Below, piece after piece: positions 1 to 6,397 of a stretch of 35,286 nt of DNA. The stretch comes from Candidatus Saccharimonadota bacterium (lineage in GTDB: Bacteria > Patescibacteriota > Saccharimonadia > Saccharimonadales > Saccharimonadaceae), in assembly GCA_017514045.1 (NCBI GenBank), contig JAFWLS010000010.1, positions 1 through 35,286 of the forward strand, written 5' to 3'. Below the pieces are notes generated by a model, which ran no database searches, was not told the origin of the DNA, and worked only from the letters and a program-made list of their open reading frames with translations. Position 1 is the stretch's first letter. Each line of letters begins with the position of its first letter. The translations under genes were made by a program, and so were the position numbers.

Positions 1-1
1 T

Positions 2-223
2 GAAGCCACTAATACCTCTCCACTTGGCGTCAAGAAATCTAGTGATGATGAGACTAACCCGGTAGAAACTGTCGCTACTACTAGACCAGGCAACATGGAC
101 GATTCGGATATCTTTGGTATAGTCGCTCTAGTCGGTGCTGGAGTTGCTACTACATCAGGACTCCTGCTTTTACTTGGCAAGAAGCGCAAAGAGGACGAAG
201 AAGAATCTAAACCGGAATTTTAA
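2..223 (+). CDS. C-terminal end of a membrane-anchored surface protein (partial)
   Basis: This is an open frame from the window edge to a TAA, giving the last 73 residues. They comprise a Thr/Asp/Glu-rich polar stretch, then a hydrophobic segment of about 23 residues (FGIVALVGAGVATTSGLLLL), then a GKKRK basic stop-transfer patch and a short acidic tail. This polar-stalk, membrane-helix, basic-tail order is the usual C-terminal anchor of Gram-positive-type surface proteins. I see no canonical LPxTG; the nearest thing is TTRPGNMDD, so sortase processing is uncertain. The N-terminal part lies outside the window, so the function cannot be given. The frame ends 73 bases before ruvA, which has its own promoter. 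Confidence 0.75.
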   Translation, partial: EATNTSPLGVKKSSDDETNPVETVATTRPGNMDDSDIFGIVALVGAGVATTSGLLLLLGKKRKEDEEESKPEF

Positions 224-281
224 TATCAACAATTAGCGTATTGAACAATTCCGACAGCTAATCGTTTAAAGAAAACCAGTG

Positions 282-290
282 TGTTATAAT
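282..290 (+). promoter_or_regulatory. Leaderless-type extended -10 promoter of ruvA
   Basis: TGTTATAAT: TG at 282-283 and TATAAT at 285-290. Only 6 nt separate the -10 from the ATG at 297, so the mRNA should start at or next to the start codon. No convincing -35 is seen. The start has no Shine-Dalgarno site. Confidence 0.7.
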
Positions 291-296
291 CGAACC

Positions 297-872
297 ATGA
301 TTAGTCACATCAAAGGTATTCTAGAAGAAAAATTCAATAATAGCATCATAGTCGACGTTCATGGCGTTGGCTATGAGATTAGTATTTCTGCACCAGATTT
401 TGAGTCGTTGAAACTCGGGGATAGCGTTAAGCTTTACACTTATCAAAAGGTTTCCGAGAATGATATTGCGCTTTATGGTTTTCTCTCTCTTGCCGCTAAA
501 AAACTTTTTGAGCTTCTAATTACCGTGAATGGTGTTGGGCCAAAAGCCGGCATGTCAATTTTGTCGCTTGCCTCTCCTGAAGAAGTGCGCAATGCCATCG
601 CAAATGCCGACTCGGCATTTGTAGCAAAAGCTCCTGGAGTAGGGAAAAAGTCAGCTGAACGTATTATCGTTGATCTCTCTGACAAAGTCGGTCTCCCAAC
701 ACATTACGGTATGACGGCTATGAGAGCCCCAGGTAGTCGTCCAAAGAACGACGAAGCGCTTGACGCGCTTATCGCCTTAGGGTTCCCGCTCAAAGAAGCC
801 ACTGCCGCCCTTGAGCGCGTTGACCCGACTCTCCCCGTCGCCCAAAGAATACGTCTTGCGCTTAAGAAGTAA
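297..872 (+). CDS. ruvA: Holliday junction branch migration protein RuvA
   Basis: RuvA binds four-way DNA junctions and loads the RuvB motor during recombinational repair. The 191-residue product matches the usual family length of about 190-200. Visible parts are the N-terminal OB-fold (starting MISHIKGILEEKF, with the VDVHGVGYEI motif of domain I), the helix-hairpin-helix domain (VNGVGPKAGMSIL, then APGVGKKSAERIIVDL), and the short C-terminal UBA-like domain III (NDEALDALIALGF) that contacts RuvB. The start at 297 is chosen because the family begins MI.. and because a -10 box lies just upstream; an in-frame ATG at 279 would add residues not found in RuvA. The rplS promoter is embedded in the 3' end of this gene. 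Confidence 0.95.
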   Translation: MISHIKGILEEKFNNSIIVDVHGVGYEISISAPDFESLKLGDSVKLYTYQKVSENDIALYGFLSLAAKKLFELLITVNGVGPKAGMSILSLASPEEVRNAIANADSAFVAKAPGVGKKSAERIIVDLSDKVGLPTHYGMTAMRAPGSRPKNDEALDALIALGFPLKEATAALERVDPTLPVAQRIRLALKK

Positions 873-884
873 ATATGATAAAAT
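856..884 (+). promoter_or_regulatory. Promoter of rplS
   Basis: TTGCGC at 856-861, a 17-nt spacer, and TAAAAT at 879-884, the same combination as the promoter at 18780. Expected transcription start is near 891, leaving about 25 nt of leader with a weak AAGG at 905-908 before the ATG at 917. Confidence 0.6.
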
Positions 885-916
885 ACGTGTAATTGTCTAA
901 TAATAAGGTTAATAAA

Positions 917-1390
917 ATGAGTTTTTCTATCTTACAAAAAATCGGTGATGCCCAGAAAAAGTCTGCTGTTGTTGATGTGCGTTCTGGCGACACCGTCAAA
1001 GTTACCCAAAAAATCAAGGAAGGCGAGAAGTTCCGTTCTCAGGTCTTCGAAGGAGTTGTTGTTCGTGTCGACCGCAAAGAATCCCACACTGCTCGCATCG
1101 TCGTACGAAAAATTGCCTCTGGTGTTGGAGTCGAGAAATCTTTCCTTATCCACTCTCCATTAGTCGAAAAAATTGAGGTTGTCCGCCGCTCTAAAGTTCG
1201 CAGAAACAATCTCTCTTATCTCCGTGCACGTTCCGGTAAATCCGCCCGTCTTGCTGGCAAGGACTTTGACCGTGCGGCCGTAAACACTCTCGACGAAGCA
1301 AAAGAGCCTGAGGCTAATGCCGAAGCTGCCGAGGCGCCTGTCGAAGAATCAGCTAAAGAAGCTGAAGCTCCTGCCGAAAAAGCAGAGTAA
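917..1390 (+). CDS. rplS: 50S ribosomal protein L19 (bL19) with acidic C-terminal tail
   Basis: bL19 lies at the 30S-50S interface of the ribosome. Residues 1 to about 112 show the family pattern: DVRSGDTVKV, EGEKFRSQVFEGVVV, the R-rich IVVRKIASGVGVEKSF segment, HSPLVEKIEVVRRSKVRRNNLSYLR. The remaining 45 or so residues are an Ala/Glu-rich low-complexity tail not present in typical bL19 (about 115 residues). The ATG at 917 is chosen because it leads straight into the conserved region; an in-frame TTG at 893 lies 8 nt after the -10 and could be a leaderless start adding eight residues, which I consider less likely. The gene is followed by a strong terminator. The neighbour order rplS then rnhB/yraN is common in bacteria, although here other genes intervene. 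Confidence 0.93.
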   Translation: MSFSILQKIGDAQKKSAVVDVRSGDTVKVTQKIKEGEKFRSQVFEGVVVRVDRKESHTARIVVRKIASGVGVEKSFLIHSPLVEKIEVVRRSKVRRNNLSYLRARSGKSARLAGKDFDRAAVNTLDEAKEPEANAEAAEAPVEESAKEAEAPAEKAE

Positions 1391-1417
1391 TCCACCTAGA
1401 AAAACTCAAGTCTTTCA

Positions 1418-1449
1418 AAATCGCGCGTCCTAAATAACGCGCGATTTTT
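1418..1449 (+). terminator. Rho-independent terminator after rplS
   Basis: An 11-bp perfect stem (AAATCGCGCGT at 1418-1428 with ACGCGCGATTT at 1437-1447), an 8-nt loop, and a T-run immediately after. Confidence 0.88.
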
Positions 1450-1450
1450 C

Positions 1451-1467
1451 TATAATTCTGTTATAAT
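1451..1467 (+). promoter_or_regulatory. Tandem -10 boxes upstream of the DUF5011/hydrolase gene
   Basis: TATAAT occurs at 1451-1456 and again at 1462-1467; the second is an extended -10 (TGTTATAAT). An ATG at 1474 lies exactly 6 nt past the second box and opens a 7-codon mini-ORF, whereas the main gene starts at 1490 behind a good AGGAAGG ribosome site at 1479-1485. Confidence 0.6.
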
Positions 1468-1473
1468 TAGCTT

Positions 1474-1497
1474 ATGCTAGGAAGGTCGCATGAGTAG
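1474..1497 (+). CDS. Leaderless-type mini-ORF overlapping the next gene start
   Basis: ATG CTA GGA AGG TCG CAT GAG TAG encodes MLGRSHE. The ATG is placed 6 nt after an extended -10, as at the leaderless genes of this window. The mini-ORF runs through the Shine-Dalgarno site of the gene at 1490 and stops 5 nt after that gene's ATG, in another frame. It could couple leaderless entry to reinitiation, or it may be chance; only geometry supports it. Confidence 0.3.
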   Translation: MLGRSHE

Positions 1498-2803
1498 CCA
1501 CCACAGGAGGTTTCCAAGAAGAGCCGTCAAAAGAGGCCACCCAGCTCACCACTTTTTTATTTATTCGGTTCTATTTATTACATTTTTGACTGTCTTTCTA
1601 CTCGGCTATGGCGCTTATCGCTCATCGAGCGTTGAACTCCGACTCGTCGGTAGAAAGAATTTTGAGTTTTCCGACAAAGAAGCACGAGATTATGAAGAGC
1701 CGGGATATTTTGCCAGGCACTGTATCCTTTCGCGCTGCCGCGACCTAACTAAAGAAGTTGTCGTGGCTGTTCCCAAGCTAGATAAACTCAAAAGTCACGA
1801 TGTTGGCGAATACAAAATCAACTATACCCTGAATTATCTTGGTGGAGTGTATGCTGATTCCCGCACGGTTAAGATTACGGACTCTTCTCCACCAGAATTA
1901 ATCCTAAAAGGACCAACCACCGTCGGCCTTTACGTAGGCGAAACATTTACAGATCCAGGATGGTCTGCCACTGACGACATAGACGGCGATTTGACGTCTT
2001 CAGTTGTGGTTGAAGGTGGCGTCGACACAAACAATTTTGGTGTTTATAATCTCAAATATTCAATCGCCGATTCTGCTGGCAACACAAGCGAAGCTACGCG
2101 TCGTGTCTTCGTCTATAACTATTCCGCATTCAGTTCGGAACCGATTGCAACCTTCGATGAACTCCGCGACTACATCATTCGTAATGGTTGGAATATTAGT
2201 TTTGGCTTTAAGAATTTCGACAAAAACGTTGAATATACTTATCGCCCAGACGATCTCTACTATGGAGCCTCGCTCGTCAAAACGATTGACGCCATGTATG
2301 TTTACGAAAATCTCCCAGTCACTTATGATTTACAAGCGCTTGTTCGCAACGCAATTACCTATAGCAATAACTCTGCTCACACTGCGCTCGCTTCACGGAT
2401 TGGCGTGGATAACCTTCGCACTTACGCCAACAGTATCGGCATGACCCACCATCTCCAAGGATCGGTCTACTATGGCGATGTTACATATTTCTGCGACACG
2501 TCGGTCGCCGATCAAATGGCCGAATGGACGCACTTATGGGAACTGATAAATCGTCTGCCAAATGGTGAAGAACTTAAATGGTATTTCATAAATAATTATT
2601 GGGACAATCTTAGCTTCGCCGGAAGCCCGCTGCATATGTACAAAAACGGACTCTATGGCAACAACTATCACGAGTCTGGCATCATGTTCGCTGACAGCCC
2701 GTTTTTCATGACTTTTCTCTCCACGGAAGGATGGCGTTGGAACGCCACCTATATCATGGCCGATCTTGCCGAACGAACTTACTTAATCAATCAGACCTTG
2801 TAA
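1490..2803 (+). CDS. Secreted Ig-like (DUF5011) plus serine beta-lactamase-fold protein
   Basis: The 437-residue protein has a basic N-terminus and one membrane helix (about residues 22-43), so most of it should lie outside the membrane. Residues about 135-208 form a bacterial Ig-like DUF5011 domain (PPELILKGPTTVGLYVGETF, DPGWSATDDIDGDLTSSV, GVYNLKYSIADSAGN). The C-terminal half resembles the class A beta-lactamase/penicillin-recognising fold: S261-L-V-K264 fits the SxxK nucleophile motif, S292-N-N fits SxN, and K385-N-G fits the KTG motif with Thr replaced by Asn. This suggests a peptidoglycan-active or relic serine hydrolase; the KNG change makes activity uncertain. The start is set by AGGAAGG 4 nt upstream of the ATG. 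It is transcribed towards the minus-strand cysteine-rich gene. Confidence 0.75.
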   Translation: MSSHHRRFPRRAVKRGHPAHHFFIYSVLFITFLTVFLLGYGAYRSSSVELRLVGRKNFEFSDKEARDYEEPGYFARHCILSRCRDLTKEVVVAVPKLDKLKSHDVGEYKINYTLNYLGGVYADSRTVKITDSSPPELILKGPTTVGLYVGETFTDPGWSATDDIDGDLTSSVVVEGGVDTNNFGVYNLKYSIADSAGNTSEATRRVFVYNYSAFSSEPIATFDELRDYIIRNGWNISFGFKNFDKNVEYTYRPDDLYYGASLVKTIDAMYVYENLPVTYDLQALVRNAITYSNNSAHTALASRIGVDNLRTYANSIGMTHHLQGSVYYGDVTYFCDTSVADQMAEWTHLWELINRLPNGEELKWYFINNYWDNLSFAGSPLHMYKNGLYGNNYHESGIMFADSPFFMTFLSTEGWRWNATYIMADLAERTYLINQTL

Positions 2804-2810
2804 AAATATG

Positions 2811-2833
2811 AAAAACCCGCCTCGGAAGGCGGG
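2811..2833 (-). terminator. Terminator between convergent genes
   Basis: The stem CCCGCC (2816-2821)/GGCGGG (2828-2833) is followed on the minus strand by a T-run (2815-2811), so it mainly ends the cysteine-rich gene. On the plus strand it follows the hydrolase gene but lacks a T-run. Confidence 0.75.
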
Positions 2834-2847
2834 AGTAAATAGGGGGC

Positions 2848-3483
2848 TTATTTCTCCGGCGGACATTTTTTGTCCATGATTGTCCAGAAGCCATCACTGT
2901 CTTTTTTGGCAACGTAGGTGCAATACTTGCCGTGGTGACACTTATCGTCACGACCATAGAGTCTCAGCTCAACGGCGCCGTCTTTACACGGGGTCCGCAC
3001 CACGTCCTCATCGGCGGGGCAATCCACGGTGGAACAGTATAAGCGCTGGTACTGAAGATCCTCGATCAGGTCTTCGAAACTAAGGTACCGAGTGCAAATA
3101 CAGCATGTTCCAGAGCATTTCTCTTTGCAGCTTGGGCTCTTAGTCTCATAAGTTAACACTTTCCAGCTGGTGCCGTCGTCTTTTTCCAACTCGAGACAAT
3201 AGCGAATAGTAACTGAACCGGCCGGGATTCCAATCATATGATTCTCGTCACCAGAATCACATGCACCAGCAACCATGATACCACTGGCCGTTACATTAGC
3301 CTTTCCATCACGAATTCCAGTTATCTTGATTGAATCCTTGTCAACAGAGAATCCTTTGGGGTGGGGAAAACCATTTTTTGCGATGCTGGTTTTAAGATTT
3401 TTCTCGGTGTCCTTAAGTATATAGCAAAACTGAACAGGAGAGGGGATGGCAGCACGGCCACAAGCACATTTCCCACACGGCAT
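2848..3483 (-). CDS. Cysteine-rich protein of unknown function
   Basis: I do not recognise this 211-residue protein. It contains 17 cysteines, including CGKCACG at residues 3-9, a dense cluster CKEKCSGTCCIC in the middle and CHHGKYC near the end. There is no signal peptide or membrane helix, so it is predicted cytoplasmic unless exported by an unusual route. The pattern could bind zinc or iron-sulfur, or could be disulfide-rich; the cysteines are not spaced like a zinc ribbon throughout. The start has a full AGGAGG at 3492-3497 (minus strand), 8 nt before the ATG, and a near-consensus promoter about 60 nt upstream, so it is probably well expressed as a single gene. It ends at a strong terminator. 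Confidence 0.7.
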   Translation of the reverse strand: MPCGKCACGRAAIPSPVQFCYILKDTEKNLKTSIAKNGFPHPKGFSVDKDSIKITGIRDGKANVTASGIMVAGACDSGDENHMIGIPAGSVTIRYCLELEKDDGTSWKVLTYETKSPSCKEKCSGTCCICTRYLSFEDLIEDLQYQRLYCSTVDCPADEDVVRTPCKDGAVELRLYGRDDKCHHGKYCTYVAKKDSDGFWTIMDKKCPPEK

Positions 3484-3509
3484 AGAGAAAACCTCCTATC
3501 TAAAAATAC

Positions 3510-3527
3510 AAAGAGTGCAAAAACACT
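3510..3527 (-). promoter_or_regulatory. Hairpin in the 5' leader of the cysteine-rich gene
   Basis: An inverted repeat with arms AAGAGTG and CACTCTT and a short A-rich loop lies between the expected transcription start (about 3533) and the ribosome site. It could stabilise the leader or control translation; no known riboswitch is recognised. Confidence 0.4.
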
Positions 3528-3539
3528 CTTCTACGTTTC

Positions 3540-3568
3540 ATTATACCACTTTTTAGCTAAAAAGTCAA
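3540..3568 (-). promoter_or_regulatory. Consensus promoter of the cysteine-rich gene
   Basis: Minus strand: TTGACT (3568-3563), a 17-nt spacer, and TATAAT (3545-3540), preceded by TGG so that the -10 is also extended. It leaves a leader of about 50 nt, unlike the leaderless genes nearby. Confidence 0.8.
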
Positions 3569-3615
3569 TAAACGCATAAGGTTAAAACGTGTTCAAGGAT
3601 GGAACTATCGTAGTA

Positions 3616-3621
3616 TATAAT
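3616..3621 (+). promoter_or_regulatory. Leaderless-type -10 of rnhB-yraN
   Basis: TATAAT ends 6 nt before the ATG at 3628; there is no Shine-Dalgarno site. No clear -35. Confidence 0.6.
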
Positions 3622-3627
3622 ATATAT

Positions 3628-4620
3628 ATGGCAATTTTGGGTATAGATGAAGTCGGACGCGGACCATGGGCTGGACCGCTTGTGATCGGCGCGTGTATTT
3701 TGCCGAAGGATGAAGCGGGCAATTATCCAGACTGGGTCGCGCCACTTACTGATTCAAAAAAACTCTCCACAAAAAAGCGCGAAGAATTCTCGGAAATAAT
3801 TCTACAAAACGCCCTCGCTACTGGACTTGGATGGGTTTCTGCTAAAGAAATCGACGAACTCGGACTATCCAGATCACTCCGTCTCGCTACGCGCCGTGCT
3901 GTGGAAGAAATTCGCAAAACAAAAGTTCCATTTTCGGAAATTATTATTGACGGTACGATAAACTTCCTCAAAGACACTTCATTAGAAAACTATGTTACCA
4001 ATCTTAAAAAAGCTGATTTGCTCATAAAAGAAGTTTCAGCAGCTAGTATTATTGCCAAGGTTGCTCGTGATCATTATATGAAAGAGCTTGCCGAGAAATA
4101 CCCAGGCTACGGCTTCGAATCGCACGTCGGTTATGGTACTGCAGAACATAAGAACGCACTGACAAAACTCGGCCCATGCCCGGAACACCGTTTTAGCTTC
4201 GGTCCCATCAGTACGTTCGGCTCACGGAAAGATATTCCGTCAGACCTCAGTGAGTTAAAAAACGAGCATGCAACCACAAAACAACTCGGCGACCGCGCCG
4301 AAAACATTGTAGCAGAATACTTAATTAGACACGACCATAATATCATTTCTCGCAATCATAAAACTAAACTTTATGAAATCGACATTGTTTCAACAAAAGA
4401 CGACAAAATCTATTTTACGGAAGTTAAGTATCGTAGAAATGAGTATCGCGGGAGTAGCCTGGATATGATTACTAAAGACAAATTAAGACAAATGACTTTT
4501 GCCGCTGAAGCTTATTTAAAGTACTACCAAGAACTAAAAGAAGAGTTTTCTCCGCTTCTCGCCGTCGGACTCGTTTCTGGTCCCGATTTCACATTTAACG
4601 ATTGGTTTACCATAGAATGA
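3628..4620 (+). CDS. rnhB: Fusion of ribonuclease HII and YraN (UPF0102) nuclease-like domain
   Basis: The 330-residue protein joins two proteins usually encoded separately. Residues 1 to about 200 are RNase HII, which removes RNA from RNA/DNA hybrids and misinserted ribonucleotides: GIDEVGRGPWAGPL carries catalytic D7 and E8, IIIDGT carries D108, and AKVARDHYM carries D148. Residues about 217-330 match YraN/UPF0102, a restriction-endonuclease-like fold often encoded beside rnhB: GDRAENIVAEYL, then EID (250-252) and EVK (265-267), the expected catalytic-type residues. No stop or frameshift separates the halves. The start at 3628 is chosen because it gives the family N-terminus and has a -10 box 6 nt upstream; an ATG at 3589 would lie upstream of that -10. 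Confidence 0.93.
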   Translation: MAILGIDEVGRGPWAGPLVIGACILPKDEAGNYPDWVAPLTDSKKLSTKKREEFSEIILQNALATGLGWVSAKEIDELGLSRSLRLATRRAVEEIRKTKVPFSEIIIDGTINFLKDTSLENYVTNLKKADLLIKEVSAASIIAKVARDHYMKELAEKYPGYGFESHVGYGTAEHKNALTKLGPCPEHRFSFGPISTFGSRKDIPSDLSELKNEHATTKQLGDRAENIVAEYLIRHDHNIISRNHKTKLYEIDIVSTKDDKIYFTEVKYRRNEYRGSSLDMITKDKLRQMTFAAEAYLKYYQELKEEFSPLLAVGLVSGPDFTFNDWFTIE

Positions 4621-4642
4621 AAACCCCGCCAGAATGGCGGGG
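4621..4642 (-). terminator. Terminator between rnhB-yraN and the PhoH gene
   Basis: CCCCGCC (4624-4630)/GGCGGGG (4636-4642) with a 5-nt loop. The T-run lies on the minus strand side, so it chiefly ends the PIN-PhoH gene and may also serve the convergent rnhB-yraN. Confidence 0.75.
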
Positions 4643-4669
4643 AATCGCTCGTTAGAAAAGTCAGATGAT

Positions 4670-6253
4670 TCAACTGGCATAGTATTCGCTCCTACGGTCG
4701 ATGACGAACTGGACCAAAGAATCGCGCACTACTTCGTTGGGGGTAAAGGTGACCTGTGCGACTTCCGGACTACCCTTGAGAATTTCACGTGCATAGACCA
4801 GACCATTATTATCGCGGTCGAGATACTTAGCGTGAATTTGCTCAATGTCACCAGTGATGACCATTTTGCTATTCTCGCCCTTACGTGTGATCAGGGTGTT
4901 CGCTTGTTCGAGACTCTGATCCTGGAATTCATCGTAGAGCACGATTTGTCCCGGGAAGCTGAGTCCACGTGCAAGGTAGACAGGGTGGTTTCTGAACCAA
5001 TTTTCCCAGTGCTGCTCGGCTTCGTCCTGCACTCGCTTTATCAGAGGCTTTTTTTCCGTATTGACACTCTTGCTTCTTTTAGGTTTGGTTGTAGAACCGT
5101 CACCTTCTGAGACATGTGCATTAGAAGCAGCGAAGCGTTTTTCTTTCATTAGCAAGTAGTTCTCGATTGCGTTTTTGTGCGGTCGCACGCTCGGATCCAT
5201 TTTTGCATCCAGGTCCCCAGGGAGAGCACCAAGCTTGTCGCTATTGTCTGGGTCGCACGGGATTACGGTAGCACAATCATACTTGCCTTTTTGGCATGCC
5301 TCCAACGCATATACGGTTGACATGAAAGTTTTTCCCGTACCGGCAGGACCAGTACAAATTACAGCTGTAATCGACGGATCATTTAAAGCTTCCGCGAAAA
5401 TCGCTTGGCCTTCATTTCTCGGTTTTATCTTTTCCGAAGAAAAAGATCCATCTAAGTGCTTTAGATGCAAGATTTCACCAGTGGCCTCATAGAAACGACC
5501 GATGTGCTGAAATGACTCTCGCGTGTAGCCGTCTGGATAAATACCAGATTCGGGACGCATGATCAAGAATTCATTTGCGACTAGCGGCGGCTCATTCGGA
5601 AGCGTTCGGCACCACTCATCCTTGGTTATTTTTTCTACCTTAAGGAAGCGTTCAAATAAATCATCTGGTACATCGATATCTCTTCGCCCAGTATAAGGAG
5701 AAGGGATTTTGTACCGGAAATGCATAGCAACCAAGCCCTCGGTTCTAGCACGAACTAGAACGCCACGGTCATTACTTAGCAAAACAACCTTTTCCCGATC
5801 GGAGTTGCGAATAGATTGGACATCAACACCATCAGTCAACCCATTGGCGGTGTAAAGTACCGAGAGTGCGGTCAAAATAATTTGACCATCCATATCATCC
5901 TTGGAAGGTTTGAAATGGATTTTTTCGCTGATACGATAGTCAACCGGCATAATGAGGATAGAATAATCGCAAGTCTTGGGACGAATAAGCGCCTTGAGGT
6001 TAAGAATATCTTCCGCACTATCATTCCTGTCTTGAGTCAGACTATCGAGCCTGCGCAAAACTTCGCGCGCACTCCTACCACGATCGCTCTGTTCAGTTTT
6101 GAATCTATCCAGTTCCTTTACGACTGCCATAGGAATAACCAAGCAATTACCAGTAAGATCGACACTGGATTTCTCCAATGTTACAGGACTACCATTTGGA
6201 AGCAGACCAAGGTAATCAATGGCGACATTCGTGTCGAGAACAAAATACCTCAT
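4670..6253 (-). CDS. PIN domain plus PhoH-type ATPase (PhoH2 family)
   Basis: PhoH2 proteins combine a PIN ribonuclease with a PhoH ATPase/helicase domain and act on RNA. Residues 1 to about 185 are the PIN domain, with acidic residues D7 (VLDTN), E48 (VKELD), D120-D122 (KDDMDG) and D162 (SNDRG). The PhoH domain follows: GPAGTGKT (302-309, Walker A), LGALPGD (about 341-347, PhoH signature) and VLYDEFQ (438-444, Walker B). A Lys/Ser-rich stretch at about 385-405 interrupts the ATPase domain and may be a flexible insert. The 527-residue length is somewhat longer than typical. The start ATG has GGGG just upstream and a fuller GGAGGGG about 17 nt away; the promoter is not clear (TATAGT at 6318-6313 is one candidate). 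It is divergent from the giant adhesin. Confidence 0.9.
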   Translation of the reverse strand: MRYFVLDTNVAIDYLGLLPNGSPVTLEKSSVDLTGNCLVIPMAVVKELDRFKTEQSDRGRSAREVLRRLDSLTQDRNDSAEDILNLKALIRPKTCDYSILIMPVDYRISEKIHFKPSKDDMDGQIILTALSVLYTANGLTDGVDVQSIRNSDREKVVLLSNDRGVLVRARTEGLVAMHFRYKIPSPYTGRRDIDVPDDLFERFLKVEKITKDEWCRTLPNEPPLVANEFLIMRPESGIYPDGYTRESFQHIGRFYEATGEILHLKHLDGSFSSEKIKPRNEGQAIFAEALNDPSITAVICTGPAGTGKTFMSTVYALEACQKGKYDCATVIPCDPDNSDKLGALPGDLDAKMDPSVRPHKNAIENYLLMKEKRFAASNAHVSEGDGSTTKPKRSKSVNTEKKPLIKRVQDEAEQHWENWFRNHPVYLARGLSFPGQIVLYDEFQDQSLEQANTLITRKGENSKMVITGDIEQIHAKYLDRDNNGLVYAREILKGSPEVAQVTFTPNEVVRDSLVQFVIDRRSEYYAS

Positions 6254-6350
6254 TACCCCACGATTAAGATCCCCTCCTTTTCTTTTCTAACTTGTAACGA
6301 GCTAAGGCATTGACTATACAAGAGGCCTTTAAAGTATTGTATCAAAAGTC

Positions 6351-6379
6351 TGGACATTTTAAAGCTAAAGCATTATAAT
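6351..6379 (+). promoter_or_regulatory. Promoter of the giant VaFE-repeat adhesin
   Basis: TGGACA (6351-6356), a 17-nt spacer, and TATAAT (6374-6379), followed by an AAAAAGGTG ribosome site (6384-6392) 5 nt before the ATG at 6398. The mRNA therefore has a short leader. Confidence 0.7.
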
Positions 6380-6397
6380 AATCAAAAAGGTGTAAAT

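Noticed and set aside
893-916. TTG start for rplS, 8 nt after the -10
   Set aside because: It would add eight residues not present in bL19; the ATG at 917 leads directly into the family. A leaderless UUG start is not excluded.
4634-6313. Plus-strand open frames opposite the PIN-PhoH gene
   Set aside because: They are complementary to a gene with clear PIN and Walker motifs and have no family features.
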